Shown here: one piece after another, positions 25,825 through 35,600 of the stretch
Layout of the letters: the number at the start of each line of letters is the position of its first letter
Position numbering within the stretch: the stretch's first letter is position 1
NCBI RefSeq assembly: GCF_017646085.1
Contig: NZ_JAGCNF010000055.1
Coordinates: 1 to 37,009 of the forward strand
Direction of reading: 5' to 3'
DNA: 37,009 bases
From: Campylobacter sp.
Lineage (GTDB): Bacteria > Campylobacterota > Campylobacteria > Campylobacterales > Campylobacteraceae
Notes under the pieces: model-generated
The model's database searches: none
Told to the model about the DNA's origin: nothing
What the model saw: the letters and a program-made list of their open reading frames with translations, nothing else
Position numbers and translations under genes: made by a program

Positions 25825-26648
25825 GCTTTCTAGAGTATCTAGAATCAAATTTACCTAGCGTAGAGAGTTTTCATCCGCATTTTAATGAGGCTCTTGCATG
25901 GGTTTTAAAAGCTGGCGGGAAGCATTTTCGTGCCCAATTAGTTATAGGCACTGCAAAGGCTATTAATCCGTCTTGTGATCCATATGCTGCGGCTTTAGCT
26001 GTGGAGCTTTTGCATACATATTCGCTAATCCATGATGATCTTCCAGCAATGGATAATTCTAGTCTTCGTCGTGGCGTGGCAACCTTGCATGTTAAATATG
26101 ATGAGGTTACTGCGATTTTGGCTGGAGATGCATTAAATACTGCAGCATTTGGAGTGTTAGCTAATTCAAATTTACCGCCACACATTGCCATAAAATGCAT
26201 ACAGGTATTAAGTAAAAATGGCGGCCTTGATGGAATGGTAATTGGTCAGGCAATTGATTGTTATTTTGAAAATAAAAAATTGAGCTTAGATGAGCTTGAG
26301 TTTTTGCATCTGCATAAAACAGGCGCATTAATTGCTGCTAGTATGCAAATTGGTGCAATAGTAGCTGGTGCAAGCGATAAAGAGTCTAATGATATATATG
26401 ATGCTGGCTTAAAGCTAGGTCTTGCATTTCAAATTCACGATGATATAATCGATGCTACGAGTAGTAGCGATAAAGCTGGCAAGCCTACAAATAACGATAG
26501 CTCTAAAAATTCATTTACAAATTTACTTGGAATCGACAAAGCAAAACAAGCCAGAGACGAACTAGAACGGCAGATTATAGGTCAAATCCAAAACCAAGAT
26601 GTAAAAGAGCTAGTTTCAAACTTAATAAACAAATACCTAAAAGGATAA
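25821..26648 (+). CDS. ispA: Farnesyl diphosphate synthase (geranyltranstransferase)
   Basis: 275 residues of the trans-prenyltransferase family, joining isopentenyl diphosphate units for quinone and undecaprenyl synthesis. The substrate-binding GGKHFRAQL (residues 32-40), first Asp-rich motif HDDLPAMDN (71-79) and second motif FQIHDDIIDA (about 206-215) are all present. The start overlaps the upstream stop by ATGA; tkt follows 2 bases after its stop. Confidence 0.94.
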   Translation: MSFLEYLESNLPSVESFHPHFNEALAWVLKAGGKHFRAQLVIGTAKAINPSCDPYAAALAVELLHTYSLIHDDLPAMDNSSLRRGVATLHVKYDEVTAILAGDALNTAAFGVLANSNLPPHIAIKCIQVLSKNGGLDGMVIGQAIDCYFENKKLSLDELEFLHLHKTGALIAASMQIGAIVAGASDKESNDIYDAGLKLGLAFQIHDDIIDATSSSDKAGKPTNNDSSKNSFTNLLGIDKAKQARDELERQIIGQIQNQDVKELVSNLINKYLKG

Positions 26649-26650
26649 AA

Positions 26651-28555
26651 ATGTATAAAAAACAAGCAGATACAATAAGATTTTTATGTGCTGATATGGT
26701 GCAAAAGGCAAATTCGGGCCATCCAGGTGCACCAATGGGGCTTGCTGATATAGTTACAGTTTTAAGTACTCATCTAAGCCATAATCCTAAAAATCCAAAT
26801 TGGTTAAATCGTGATAGATTGGTCTTTAGTGGTGGTCATGCTAGTAGTTTGGTTTATAGCTTTTTGCATCTTAGCGGGTATGATGTGAGCATAGATGATT
26901 TAAAAGCATTTCGCCAACTTCACTCTAAAACGCCAGGCCACCCAGAGATTGAGACTCCAGGGGTAGAGATTGCTACTGGGCCACTTGGTCAGGGTGTGGC
27001 AAATGCAGTTGGCTTTGCTATGGCAGCAAAATCAGCTCAAAATTTGCTAGGTAGTGATATTATCAATCATAAAGTATACTGTTTATGTGGAGATGGTGAT
27101 TTGCAAGAAGGGATTAGCTATGAGGCGTGCGCACTAGCTGGTAAGCATAATCTTGATAATCTTGTAATAATCTATGATAGCAACGAGATTACAATAGAGG
27201 GCGATACTAATATAGCTTGGGCTGAGGATGTGAAGGTTAGATTTGAGGCAGCCGGGTTTGAGGTTGCTAAGATAGATGGGCATAGTTATGATGAGATTGA
27301 ATTTGCCCTAAAAGAGGCTAAAAACAAAACCAAACCATATCTAATAATAGCTAAAACTAAAATAGCCAAAGGTGCTGGCGAGCTAGAAGGCAGCCATCAT
27401 GCGCACGGCGCTCCGCTTGGTGCTGAAGTAATAGCAAAAGCTAAAGAGACAGCTGGTTTTGATCCAAATTTAAGCTTTTTTATAGATGATGATGTGAAGT
27501 TTTGGTTTAATCTTGCGCTTGAGAGAGGTGACTTGGCTAATGCTACTTGGGATAAGCTTGTAAGCCAGTTAGATAATGACAAAAAAGAACTTTTACACTC
27601 TTTATTAAATCCTGATTTTAGCAAGATCGAATTTCCAGCCCTAAAAGGTCAAAAGATGGCTACAAGAGATAGTAATGGTAAGATTTTAAATGCTATTGCC
27701 GCAGCACTACCTGGATTTATAGGCGGTAGTGCTGATCTTGGGCCAAGCAATAAAACTGAATTAAAAGGGTTTGGCGATTATCCAAATGGTAAAAATATGC
27801 ATTTTGGCATTAGAGAACATGCAATGGCAGCTATCTGCAATGCATATGCTAGATATGGTATTTTTATTCCATTTAGTGCGACATTTTTCATATTTAGTGA
27901 TTATCTTAAGGCCGGCGCTAGGCTCGCAGCTCTTATGGGGCTTAAGCACTACTTTATATGGACGCATGATAGTATTGGTGTGGGTGAAGATGGTCCAACT
28001 CATGAGCCAATTGAGCAGCTTAGCACTTTTAGAGCAATGCCAAATTTCTATACATTCCGACCAGCTGATGGTGCTGAGAATGTGGAATGCTGGAAGGTCG
28101 CACTTAATTTAAATGCTCCTTGTGCATTTGTATGTTCAAGACAAGGATTAAATCCTTTAGATGAGGCAAAATTTGGTAGCGTAGCAAATGGCGCATATTT
28201 AATCAAAGAGAGTAAAAATCCACAAATTACGTTAGTAGCTAGCGGTAGCGAAGTGGGGCTATGCCTTGAAGCGGCAAATTTACTTGAAAATAGTGATATT
28301 GGAGTAAATGTGGTATCCGCACCATGTTTTGACCTATTATGCGAGCAAGAGTCTAGCTATATTAAGCGTATATTTGCGCCTCAAACAAAAGTTTTAGCCG
28401 TAGAGGCTGCAACAGCACTTGAGTGGTATAAATTTGCCAATAATGTATTTGGAATGAGCTCATTTGGTGCTTCTGCTCCAGCAGATGAATTGTTTAAGTA
28501 TTTTGGATTTAGTGCTGCAAATATAGCAAATGTTGCTAAAGAGATGTTAAAATAA
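26651..28555 (+). CDS. tkt: Transketolase
   Basis: 634 residues. A thiamine-diphosphate enzyme that moves two-carbon units in the non-oxidative pentose phosphate pathway, essential for pentoses in organisms with little sugar use. Seen are GHPGAPMGLADI at the N-terminus, the ThDP/metal motif CGDGDLQEGISYEA, IGGSADLGPSNKT and FGIREHAMAAICN, and the C-terminal transketolase domain. It ends a run of four coupled genes and is followed directly by a terminator. Confidence 0.96.
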   Translation: MYKKQADTIRFLCADMVQKANSGHPGAPMGLADIVTVLSTHLSHNPKNPNWLNRDRLVFSGGHASSLVYSFLHLSGYDVSIDDLKAFRQLHSKTPGHPEIETPGVEIATGPLGQGVANAVGFAMAAKSAQNLLGSDIINHKVYCLCGDGDLQEGISYEACALAGKHNLDNLVIIYDSNEITIEGDTNIAWAEDVKVRFEAAGFEVAKIDGHSYDEIEFALKEAKNKTKPYLIIAKTKIAKGAGELEGSHHAHGAPLGAEVIAKAKETAGFDPNLSFFIDDDVKFWFNLALERGDLANATWDKLVSQLDNDKKELLHSLLNPDFSKIEFPALKGQKMATRDSNGKILNAIAAALPGFIGGSADLGPSNKTELKGFGDYPNGKNMHFGIREHAMAAICNAYARYGIFIPFSATFFIFSDYLKAGARLAALMGLKHYFIWTHDSIGVGEDGPTHEPIEQLSTFRAMPNFYTFRPADGAENVECWKVALNLNAPCAFVCSRQGLNPLDEAKFGSVANGAYLIKESKNPQITLVASGSEVGLCLEAANLLENSDIGVNVVSAPCFDLLCEQESSYIKRIFAPQTKVLAVEAATALEWYKFANNVFGMSSFGASAPADELFKYFGFSAANIANVAKEMLK

Positions 28556-28581
28556 AACCCCTAGCCAAATGGCTAGAGGTT
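28556..28581. terminator. Bidirectional terminator between tkt and the ybeD-like gene
   Basis: AACC-C-CTAGCC (28556-28566) pairs with GGCTAG-A-GGTT (28571-28581) around AAAT with one mismatch. On the minus strand it runs into TTTATTTTAAC, so it can serve the convergent genes as well as tkt. Confidence 0.7.
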
Positions 28582-28846
28582 ATAATACAAATTTAGAGTG
28601 CTTTTTAAGTAGTGAAAATAGCTCTAAACGCTCACTATCGCTATTTACTAGCACACTTAGATTAAAGCTTTTAAATTTGCCATTTTTACTAGTATTTGAT
28701 GGTGTTATTTTATGGTTTCTCTCTCCTACGCACTCTTTGATTATACTATTTTCATCGCTAAGATTATCAAAAATCACCTTATACTCCCAAAATATAGGGT
28801 AAATTATATCTGGTTTTTTGCCATTTAGATCACAAATTTGAGCCAT
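28580..28846 (-). CDS. YbeD/DUF493-family protein
   Basis: 88 residues from ATG at 28846 with GGAGAG ribosome site on the minus strand. [20 protein letters not shown], the central YKVIFDNLS and the C-terminal SSLNVLVNS-like strand (here [20 protein letters not shown]) fit the small ferredoxin-like fold of DUF493. Longer in-frame starts inside moaC lack a ribosome site. It overlaps moaC by 17 bases, so they are coupled. Function of the family is poorly defined. Confidence 0.78.
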   Translation of the reverse strand: MAQICDLNGKKPDIIYPIFWEYKVIFDNLSDENSIIKECVGERNHKITPSNTSKNGKFKSFNLSVLVNSDSERLELFSLLKKHSKFVL

Positions 28847-29315
28847 TTTCTCTCCTATATTCACCGCTTTTGCCGCCACTTTTTGACTCTAGGGCAATAT
28901 CGCTAATTATCATTGATTTATCAATTGCTTTAATCATATCATATATGGTAAGAAGTCCGATACTTACAGATGTTAAAGCTTCCATTTCTACTCCGGTTTT
29001 ACCTTGAGTAGCTACCTTGGCTATGAGTTTAAATCCTGGTAAATTTTCAATATCTTCTATATTTATATCAACTGAATTTATCATAAGTGGATGACACATT
29101 GGTATTAGATCACTAGTGCGCTTAGCCCCCATAATAGCAGCGATTACAGCAGTTTGTAAAACAGGCCCTTTCTTACCAGTATTTTCTTTAATAGCTGTGT
29201 AGGCTTCTTTAGACATTGTAATAATCCCGCTAGCTATAGCAATACGCTTAGTAGCATCTTTATGACCAACATCAACCATTGTTGGCAAATTTTTTTCATT
29301 TAAATGAGTTAACAT
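28830..29315 (-). CDS. moaC: Cyclic pyranopterin monophosphate synthase (molybdenum cofactor)
   Basis: 161 residues. MoaC converts the MoaA product into cyclic pyranopterin monophosphate. [38 protein letters not shown] and the [23 protein letters not shown] block with its catalytic lysine nearby (MIKAIDK) are present. AAAGGA precedes the start and a minus-strand TATAAT is 20 bases upstream. Molybdoenzymes of this genome, such as the one whose remnant opens the window, depend on this cofactor. Confidence 0.95.
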   Translation of the reverse strand: MLTHLNEKNLPTMVDVGHKDATKRIAIASGIITMSKEAYTAIKENTGKKGPVLQTAVIAAIMGAKRTSDLIPMCHPLMINSVDINIEDIENLPGFKLIAKVATQGKTGVEMEALTSVSIGLLTIYDMIKAIDKSMIISDIALESKSGGKSGEYRRENGSNL

Positions 29316-29334
29316 TTTTATCCTTTTTTAATTG

Positions 29335-29340
29335 ATTATA
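29335..29340 (-). promoter_or_regulatory. -10 box of moaC
   Basis: Minus-strand TATAAT (ATTATA on plus), about 20 bases before the moaC ATG, giving a very short leader. Confidence 0.5.
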
Positions 29341-29402
29341 TCAAATTTTATCTTAATAGTTTTACTTAAGCTTATATTTATCATATATTAAAAAATTAAT
29401 TA

Positions 29403-29408
29403 TATAAT
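29403..29408 (+). promoter_or_regulatory. -10 box of a candidate small RNA
   Basis: TATAAT in AT-rich DNA, with no reading frame downstream but a strong terminator about 40 bases further on. Confidence 0.5.
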
Positions 29409-29414
29409 TCAAGT

Positions 29415-29483
29415 TCCTAAACAAATAACCTCCTTTTTGTAAAGACGCTCGCTCTTTTGAGCGGGTGTTTTATTTATTTTTTT
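29415..29483 (+). ncRNA. Candidate small RNA with an anti-Shine-Dalgarno-like CCUCC motif
   Basis: Between the promoter-like TATAAT (29403-29408) and a perfect 10 bp terminator stem lie about 30 unpaired bases that contain ACCTCCTTTTT (29428-29438), complementary to Shine-Dalgarno sequences. No open frame of note is present. The start is estimated from the -10 box. It sits between moaC (minus) and tRNA-Ser (plus). I do not recognise it as a known RNA family; it is not 6S, SRP or tmRNA by size or motif. Confidence 0.45.
29445..29483 (+). terminator. Strong intrinsic terminator of the candidate sRNA
   Basis: ACGCTCGCTC (29445-29454) pairs over ten positions (two of them G-U) with GAGCGGGTGT (29459-29468) around TTTT, followed by TTATTTATTTTTTT. 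On the minus strand no T run follows, so it acts for plus-strand transcription, where no protein gene lies upstream. Confidence 0.75.
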
Positions 29484-29512
29484 AATCAATATTATATTTT
29501 TTATTGTTTTAT

Positions 29513-29600
29513 GGGCAGATGTCCGAGCGGTTGAAGGAGCACGCCTGGAACGCGTGTAAGGTGAAAGCCTTCGGGGGTTCAAATCCCTCTCTGTCCGCCA
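29513..29600 (+). tRNA. tRNA-Ser (anticodon GGA)
   Basis: 88 bases including an encoded CCA. Acceptor GGGCAGA (29513-29519) pairs with TCTGTCC before discriminator G (29597). Anticodon stem CACGC/GCGTG holds the loop CTGGAAC with anticodon GGA (reads UCC and UCU). The long variable arm (AAGGTGAAAGCCTT) and the T loop TTCAAAT confirm a class II serine tRNA. Confidence 0.95.
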
Positions 29601-29681
29601 TTAATTATAAAAGATATATTAAATTTAAAATTTATATGAAGTATTTAAAGAAAAAAGACCGCCGAAGCGATCTTTATGGTA

Positions 29682-29894
29682 TTAGAGTCTTGACTCATAG
29701 CGTCTAAGCATATAAAGTCTTTTAAGCATTTTTTTGCGAGCTGAGATTTTTTGTTTTTTACGAATTTCAGTCATAGGCTCAAAAAAGCGTCTAGCACGAA
29801 CTTCAGTAACTACTAAGTTACGATCAGTTTGTTTTTTAAAGCGTCTATATGCTTCATCAAAAGACTCATTTGGATGTACCTTAACTCCTGGCAC
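29682..29894 (-). CDS. rpsU: 30S ribosomal protein S21 (GTG start)
   Basis: 70 residues. S21 is needed for initiation and 16S rRNA base-pairing with mRNA. (M)[18 protein letters not shown] and the basic tail [17 protein letters not shown] are diagnostic. The GTG at 29894 follows GGTGAGGA at good spacing and matches the family start, whereas the longer open frame to 29960 has no support. It is transcribed away from ccoG, as in C. jejuni. Confidence 0.93.
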   Translation of the reverse strand: MPGVKVHPNESFDEAYRRFKKQTDRNLVVTEVRARRFFEPMTEIRKKQKISARKKMLKRLYMLRRYESRL

Positions 29895-29931
29895 GATCCT
29901 CACCACCTTTCGTTGAAAATTTTGAGAAAAG

Positions 29932-29937
29932 ATTATA
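29932..29937 (-). promoter_or_regulatory. -10 box of rpsU
   Basis: Minus-strand TATAAT, 38 bases before the GTG start of rpsU; it faces away from the ccoG promoter at 30013-30018. Confidence 0.5.
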
Positions 29938-30012
29938 TCGAAATTTAACTTAAATTTCAATTTTATAATTATAAAATAATCTTATTTAACCATATTTTAA
30001 AATAAGAAATTA

Positions 30013-30018
30013 TATAAT
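30013..30018 (+). promoter_or_regulatory. -10 box of ccoG
   Basis: TATAAT 30 bases before the ccoG start, with AAGGA at 30036-30040 as ribosome site. Confidence 0.55.
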
Positions 30019-30047
30019 CAAACGCAAATCAACACAAGGAATTACAA

Positions 30048-31424
30048 ATGTCTTGCAAGCCGACGCATTACACCAAACGCCGTTATAGCGTGTATGCTAT
30101 TGTTACTTTGATTGCTTTAGCACTCCCATTTATCCGTATTGATGGCAATCATCTATTTTTACTCAGTTTTGATAAGAAGCAGTTGCATTTACTCTTTACT
30201 TCATTTGATATGCAAGAGTTATATTTAATGCCATTTTTGCTCATTATTTTGTTTTTAAGCATATTTTTTATGACTACTTTAGGTGGTAGAGTTTGGTGCG
30301 GCTGGACCTGTCCGCAGACAATTTTTCGTGTAATTTATAGAGATTTAATCTGTACTAAAATTCTTAAAATTCGTAAAAATATAAAAGATAAACAAAAAGA
30401 ATTTGATGAAAATATCATTAAAAAAACTATCTCTATAATTATCTGGGCGGCTTTAGCATTTGTAGCTGCGAGTAATTTTATGTGGTATTTTGTACCGCCT
30501 GAAGATTTTTTTACCTATCTTGCTAATCCAGCCGAGCATAAGCTTTTAGTTGGAATTTTAATAGGTATTACTACATTTTTAGTTTTTGATGTGGTGTTTT
30601 TGGCTGAAAATTTTTGTGTTTATGTCTGTCCATATGCTAGGGTTCAAAGCGTTATGTTTGATAATGATACAATTCAGGTTATATATGATGAAAATCGTGG
30701 CGGTAAAGTATATGATGGTCATACAAAGCTGGGTAAAAAGCCAACTACTCCAGGTGCTGAGTGTATTGGTTGTGAGGCATGTGTAAGAGTATGCCCAACT
30801 CATATAGATATTAGAAAAGGTATGCAGCTTGAGTGTATCAACTGTCTTGAGTGTAGTGATGCGTGTAGTGAAGTAATGGGCAAGCTAGGTAAAGAGAGCT
30901 TAATCAACTGGACTAGCGCTAAGGCTATTAAAACTAGAAGCAAGGTTAAATATTTTAGATTTAGAACTATTGGCTATATGATTGTATTGTGTATTGCTGT
31001 GGTTGCACTAGGGCTAATGACAACTAAAAAAGAGCATATGCTATTAAATATAAATAGAGCTACTCAGCTTTATAGTATTAAAGTGCTTGATAATGATATA
31101 TTAAAAGTACAAAATGCATATACTTTCTTAATCCAAAATACCGACAATGTCGAGCATACATACTATTTTGATATCAATGAGACAAGAATTAAAATAGATA
31201 GACCGCTTGAGCCTATTAAATTAAAAGCTGGCGGCAAGAAAAAAGTAATTGTGGTATTAAGCACAACACAGACGCTAGTAGATGATACAAGACGAGATAC
31301 GCCAATAGATATTACAGTTAATGCATATGCTAAAGATGCTAAAGAGATAATTAATATTGATCGCAAAACTATCTTTGTATATCCTAAGCAAATTGAGCTA
31401 GAAAAAGCTTTAAATGCAAGATAA
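30048..31424 (+). CDS. ccoG: Cytochrome c oxidase accessory protein CcoG (FixG/RdxA)
   Basis: 458 residues. CcoG is an inner-membrane iron-sulphur cupric reductase that helps assemble cbb3-type oxidase, the main oxidase of microaerobic Campylobacter. Membrane segments lie near residues 15-30, 58-77, 125-147, 160-185 and 305-325. The CGWTCPQT motif (residues 84-91) follows the second segment. Two 4Fe-4S motifs are visible: CIGCEACVRVCP and, about 20 residues on, CINCLECSDAC. The C-terminal ~120 residues form a periplasmic Ig-like domain. Its place between rpsU and cmeA is the same as in C. jejuni. Confidence 0.93.
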   Translation: MSCKPTHYTKRRYSVYAIVTLIALALPFIRIDGNHLFLLSFDKKQLHLLFTSFDMQELYLMPFLLIILFLSIFFMTTLGGRVWCGWTCPQTIFRVIYRDLICTKILKIRKNIKDKQKEFDENIIKKTISIIIWAALAFVAASNFMWYFVPPEDFFTYLANPAEHKLLVGILIGITTFLVFDVVFLAENFCVYVCPYARVQSVMFDNDTIQVIYDENRGGKVYDGHTKLGKKPTTPGAECIGCEACVRVCPTHIDIRKGMQLECINCLECSDACSEVMGKLGKESLINWTSAKAIKTRSKVKYFRFRTIGYMIVLCIAVVALGLMTTKKEHMLLNINRATQLYSIKVLDNDILKVQNAYTFLIQNTDNVEHTYYFDINETRIKIDRPLEPIKLKAGGKKKVIVVLSTTQTLVDDTRRDTPIDITVNAYAKDAKEIINIDRKTIFVYPKQIELEKALNAR

Positions 31425-31434
31425 TTCTACACAA

Positions 31435-31453
31435 AAGGGGCATAAAGCCCCTT
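31435..31453 (+). terminator. Hairpin after ccoG
   Basis: AAGGGGC (31435-31441) pairs with GCCCCTT (31447-31453) around ATAAA, 11 bases after the ccoG stop. A T-rich stretch does not follow directly. Confidence 0.55.
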
Positions 31454-31532
31454 GATTCTATAAAAATAATAAAATAGTGATAAATTTTATTAAAACTATC
31501 AAATATTTACCTTTTTATTTAATAAATTTTTG

Positions 31533-31538
31533 TAAAAT
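31533..31538 (+). promoter_or_regulatory. -10 box of the cmeABC operon
   Basis: TGTAAAAT (extended TG form), 48 bases before the cmeA ATG. In the 160-base gap 31425-31585 I see the ccoG hairpin and this promoter but no TetR-type palindrome as clear as the CmeR site of C. jejuni. Confidence 0.5.
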
Positions 31539-31585
31539 ACGAGAATTTAAATCAGCTCAAATATGCAAATTTGAAAGGCAATAAT

Positions 31586-32659
31586 ATGAAAAAATTTGGC
31601 AAATTTTTAACTCTTGGTTTTGCTGCTTTGATAGTAGTAGGTTGTGGTGATAGTAAAAAAAGTAGCGCACCACAATCTGCTCAAGCGCTCCCTGTAAGCG
31701 TGGCAGTAGCAAAGGTTGGCGACATACCTATCAATCTGGAATTTAACGGTCAGGTCGTAAGCGAGATGGATGTGATAGTAAAAGGTCAGGTAACTGGCTC
31801 TATTGAGAAGCAGTTTTTTACTCCAGGAAGTATGGTTAAGCAAGGTGATAAACTTTATCAAATTGATGAGTCAAAATATAGAGCAATCTATAATGACAGA
31901 TTAGCAAATTTTAAAAATGCTAAAGCTCAGTATGATAGAGCAGTAAATTTAAAAGCTAAAAACGCAATATCAGCTAAAGAATTTGACTCAGCTAGCAGCG
32001 CATATGGCTCAGCTTTGGCAAATTTAAATAATGCTAAAATTGATTTAGATTATTCTGTAGTAACTGCGCCATTTGATGGAGTTATTGGTGATACGCTAAA
32101 AGATGTTGGTTCATATGTGAGTGCTACTGATAACGATTTGGTTCGCATTACAAAACTAAATCCGATATTTGTTGAATTTGGAATATCAGATCGTGATAAG
32201 CTTGATATCGATGAAAAAAGCAAAAGCGGCCAATGGAAACAGCTACATTCAACTGTGCAGATAAAGCTAGCTGATGGCAATGAACATAATGGGACTATAA
32301 GCTTCCTTGATAGCGTAGTAGACCCAAAAAGCGGCACCATAAAAGCAAAAGCCAAATTTGATAATAACCAAACTCAAATTCGTCCAGGTGTATTCGCAGC
32401 TGTAAAAGTATATGGATTTTATCAAAAAAATGGATTTAAAATTCCACAAATTGCCGTATTGCAAGATTTAGTAAATCCATTTGTATATGTAGTAGAAAAT
32501 GGTAAAGTATCAAAAAGATCTATTAAAATCGTCTCTCAAGATGCTATTAGCGTGGTTGTATCAAGTGGATTAAAAGACGGAGATAAAGTAATTTTGGATA
32601 ATTTTAAAAAGATTCAAGATGGCTCACCAGTTCAAATAGTAGAAACAAAAGGTGAGTAG
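31586..32659 (+). CDS. cmeA: RND efflux periplasmic adaptor CmeA (lipoprotein)
   Basis: 357 residues. The signal MKKFGKFLTLGFAALIVVGC ends in lipobox VVGC, anchoring the protein in the inner membrane. The membrane-fusion fold follows: beta-barrel/lipoyl half (VKGQVTGSIEKQFFTPGSMV), coiled-coil hairpin (about 95-155, NAKAQYDRAVNLKAKNAIS) and second lipoyl half (YSVVTAPFDGVIGDTLKDVG). It bridges CmeB to the outer-membrane channel. The ATG at 31586 is well spaced from AAAGG (31573-31577); the TTG at 31571 is not. cmeB starts directly after its stop. Confidence 0.94.
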   Translation: MKKFGKFLTLGFAALIVVGCGDSKKSSAPQSAQALPVSVAVAKVGDIPINLEFNGQVVSEMDVIVKGQVTGSIEKQFFTPGSMVKQGDKLYQIDESKYRAIYNDRLANFKNAKAQYDRAVNLKAKNAISAKEFDSASSAYGSALANLNNAKIDLDYSVVTAPFDGVIGDTLKDVGSYVSATDNDLVRITKLNPIFVEFGISDRDKLDIDEKSKSGQWKQLHSTVQIKLADGNEHNGTISFLDSVVDPKSGTIKAKAKFDNNQTQIRPGVFAAVKVYGFYQKNGFKIPQIAVLQDLVNPFVYVVENGKVSKRSIKIVSQDAISVVVSSGLKDGDKVILDNFKKIQDGSPVQIVETKGE

Positions 32660-35600
32660 ATGTTTTCTAAATTTTTTATAAATCGTCCAGTTTTTGCCTG
32701 CGTAATATCTATTATCATAGTTTTAGCCGGTCTTATCGGGCTTAAAAATGCTGCTATAGAGGAGTATCCACAGCTTACACCGCCTCAAGTTGTGGTACAA
32801 GCTACATATAGTGGCGCAGATGCGCAAACCATCGCAAGCGCAGTCGCAGCTCCATTAGAAGAGGCTATAAACGGCGTTGACGATATGATATATATGCAAA
32901 GCACATCAAGTTCAGCTGGTACAATGAGCTTGAATATTTTCTTTGAGATTGGTACAGATCCTCAAACTGCTTCAGTAAATGTAAATAATAGGGTAAGCCC
33001 AATTTTATCAAAACTTCCAGAAGAGGTTCGCAGAGTCGGCGTAAAAGTAGATGAAAGAAGTAGTAATATCTTAGAAGTTTTAGCTTTTTATGATCCAAGT
33101 AAAAAGATGAATGATACTGAGCTATCTAACTATGTAAGCATTAATGTAGCTGATGAGCTAAAACGCGTTAAAGGCGTAGGCGATGCTGTGGTAATTGGTA
33201 ATAAAGAGTACTCTATGAGAGTATGGATAAAGCCTGATTTATTAAAGCATTATGATATGACTGTTAATGAAGTAATTGATGCGATTAAGGAGCAAAACTC
33301 ACAATATGCAGCCGGAAAAATAGGCGAACAGCCAATGGCTACTGGAAATCCATATGTATATTCTATTAAGCCCGAAGGAAGATTAACTCAAATTAGCGAA
33401 TTTGAAGATATTATAGTAAGAGCTGATTTGAATGGGAATATTATTAGATTAAAAGATGTCGCTAGCGTTGAGCTTGGAGCTCAGAGTTATGCATTCTCTG
33501 GGCGTTTTAATGGTGGTAGTATGATACCAGTACTTATATTTTTACAAAGTGGAGCCAATGCCTTAGAAACTGCTCAAGCAGTCCAAGCTAGAGTTGAAGA
33601 GTTAAAAGATAGCTTTCCAGGTGATATGACTTATAGAGTAGCATATGATACGACTGAATTTGTTCAAGTTTCTATTGATGAAGTGATTAAAACTTTTATA
33701 GAAGCTATTATTTTAGTTGTAATTGTTATTTATATGTTCCTTGGAAATCTTAGGGCAACTTTTATACCGCTACTTACGGTACCAGTATCTATTTTGGGTG
33801 CATTTGCCGGAATTTATGTAATGGGATTTTCAGTAAATTTGATTACGCTTTTTGCGCTTATTTTAGCAATTGGAATTGTAGTTGATGATGCTATTATAGT
33901 TATAGAAAATGTCGAGAGAATTCTTCACGAAGAGCCAAATCTAAGCGTTAAAGAAGCCACAACAAAAGCTATGGATGAGATTATGGCACCTGTTATTTCC
34001 ATTGTGCTAGTTCTTTCAGCGGTATTTATTCCTGTTTCATTTATGGAAGGATTTGTTGGTGTTATACAAAAGCAGTTTGCGCTTACGCTAGTTGCATCTG
34101 TGTGTATTTCTGGGTTAGTAGCACTTACCCTTACGCCTGCGCTTTGTGCGATAATTTTACGCAAAAAAGAGAAGCCGCCATTTTGGTTTGTTCGTAAATT
34201 TAATGAATTTTTTGATTTTTCAACTAGAATTTTCTCCGCTGGTGTAGCTAAAATTTTGCGCCATGTAGTTATTAGTCTTATTAGTGTTGCAATTATTATT
34301 TTTATGATGATTGAACTATTTAAGGTTATTCCTAGTGGACTTGTACCAGCTGAGGATAAAGGTAGTGTTTTAACTATTATTAACCTACCACCAGCATCAA
34401 CTCTACCTAGAACACTTGAAGATGCTGCGTTTATAGAGAGTATAGTATCAAAAAATCCAAATGTAAAAAGCGTTACTACGCTAACTGGTTATGATATGAT
34501 GGCTGGATCGCTTAGAGAAAATGCTGGTATGATGTTTATCACGCTTCAGCCTTGGGATGAGCGTCCAGGCAAAGAGAACGCCGCTGCGACAATAGCAGGA
34601 CAGTTTATGGGAATGCTATATGGTGCTGATAGAAATTCATTAGCCTTTGTGACTACTCCACCTCCAATTATGGGATTATCTATGACTGGTGGTTTTGAAT
34701 TGTATGCACAAAATATCACAGGTAAGAGCTACAATCAAATAGAAGCTGATGTACAAAGAGTTGTAGCCAAGGCAAATCAAAGCCCGGTTTTAACTCAAGT
34801 TAGAACTACGCTAGATACAAATTTCCCTCTATACAATCTAACTTTAGATAGGGAAAAGATCAAGATGATGGGTATCTCGTTTGATGATATATTTGATACA
34901 ATAAATTCAACTATTGGTCAGTATTATGTAAATGATTTTAATATCCTTGGTAAGACATATAAAGTAAATATTAGAGCCTATGAGAGCTATAGAGATTCAC
35001 CTGAGGATTTAGGATTGCTGTATGTGCGTAGTAGAAGTGGTGATTTAGTACCACTAGATTCTATTATAACTCTTACAAGGGGATTAGGACCTGATAATGT
35101 TGATAGATTTAATGGATTCCCAGCAGCTAAGATTATGGGTGAGCCAAAACCTGGATACACCTCAGGCGATTCTATTAAAGAGATTGAAAGAATTATTAAA
35201 GAAGAGCTTGGTAAAGAGTATAATATCGGCTGGGCGGGTTCGGCATATCAAGAAGTTAGTAGCACAGGCAAGGGTACTCAAGCCTTTATATTTGGACTTA
35301 TATTTGTATTTTTGATTCTAGCAGCACAGTATGAGAGATGGCTAATGCCACTAGCAGTTGTTACAGCTGTGCCATTTTCGGTATTTGGGGCGCTAGCATT
35401 TACATATTTAAGAGGGCTTAGCAATGATGTTTATTTTGAGATTGGATTGCTTCTTTTAATAGGTTTAGCAGCTAAGAATGCAATTTTGATTGTTGAGTTT
35501 GCTATGCAAGAACATCTTGGAGGAAAAAGCATCAAAGAGGCCGCAATTAGCGCTTCAAAGATGAGATTTAGACCAATTGTTATGACTTCACTTGCATTTA

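Noticed and set aside
29340-29440. Minus-strand AAAAAGGAGGT followed by TTG and about 20 codons
   Set aside because: A strong ribosome-site look-alike, but it lies upstream of the moaC -10 box and is better explained as the complement of the CCUCC motif in the plus-strand sRNA.
29513-29600. tRNA-Ser 3' end as an integration site
   Set aside because: No direct repeat of the tRNA end, integrase or foreign gene block is seen in the flanks.
31455-31500. Possible TetR-type operator upstream of cmeA (GATAG...CTATC words)
   Set aside because: Arms are too short and too AT-rich to separate from background.
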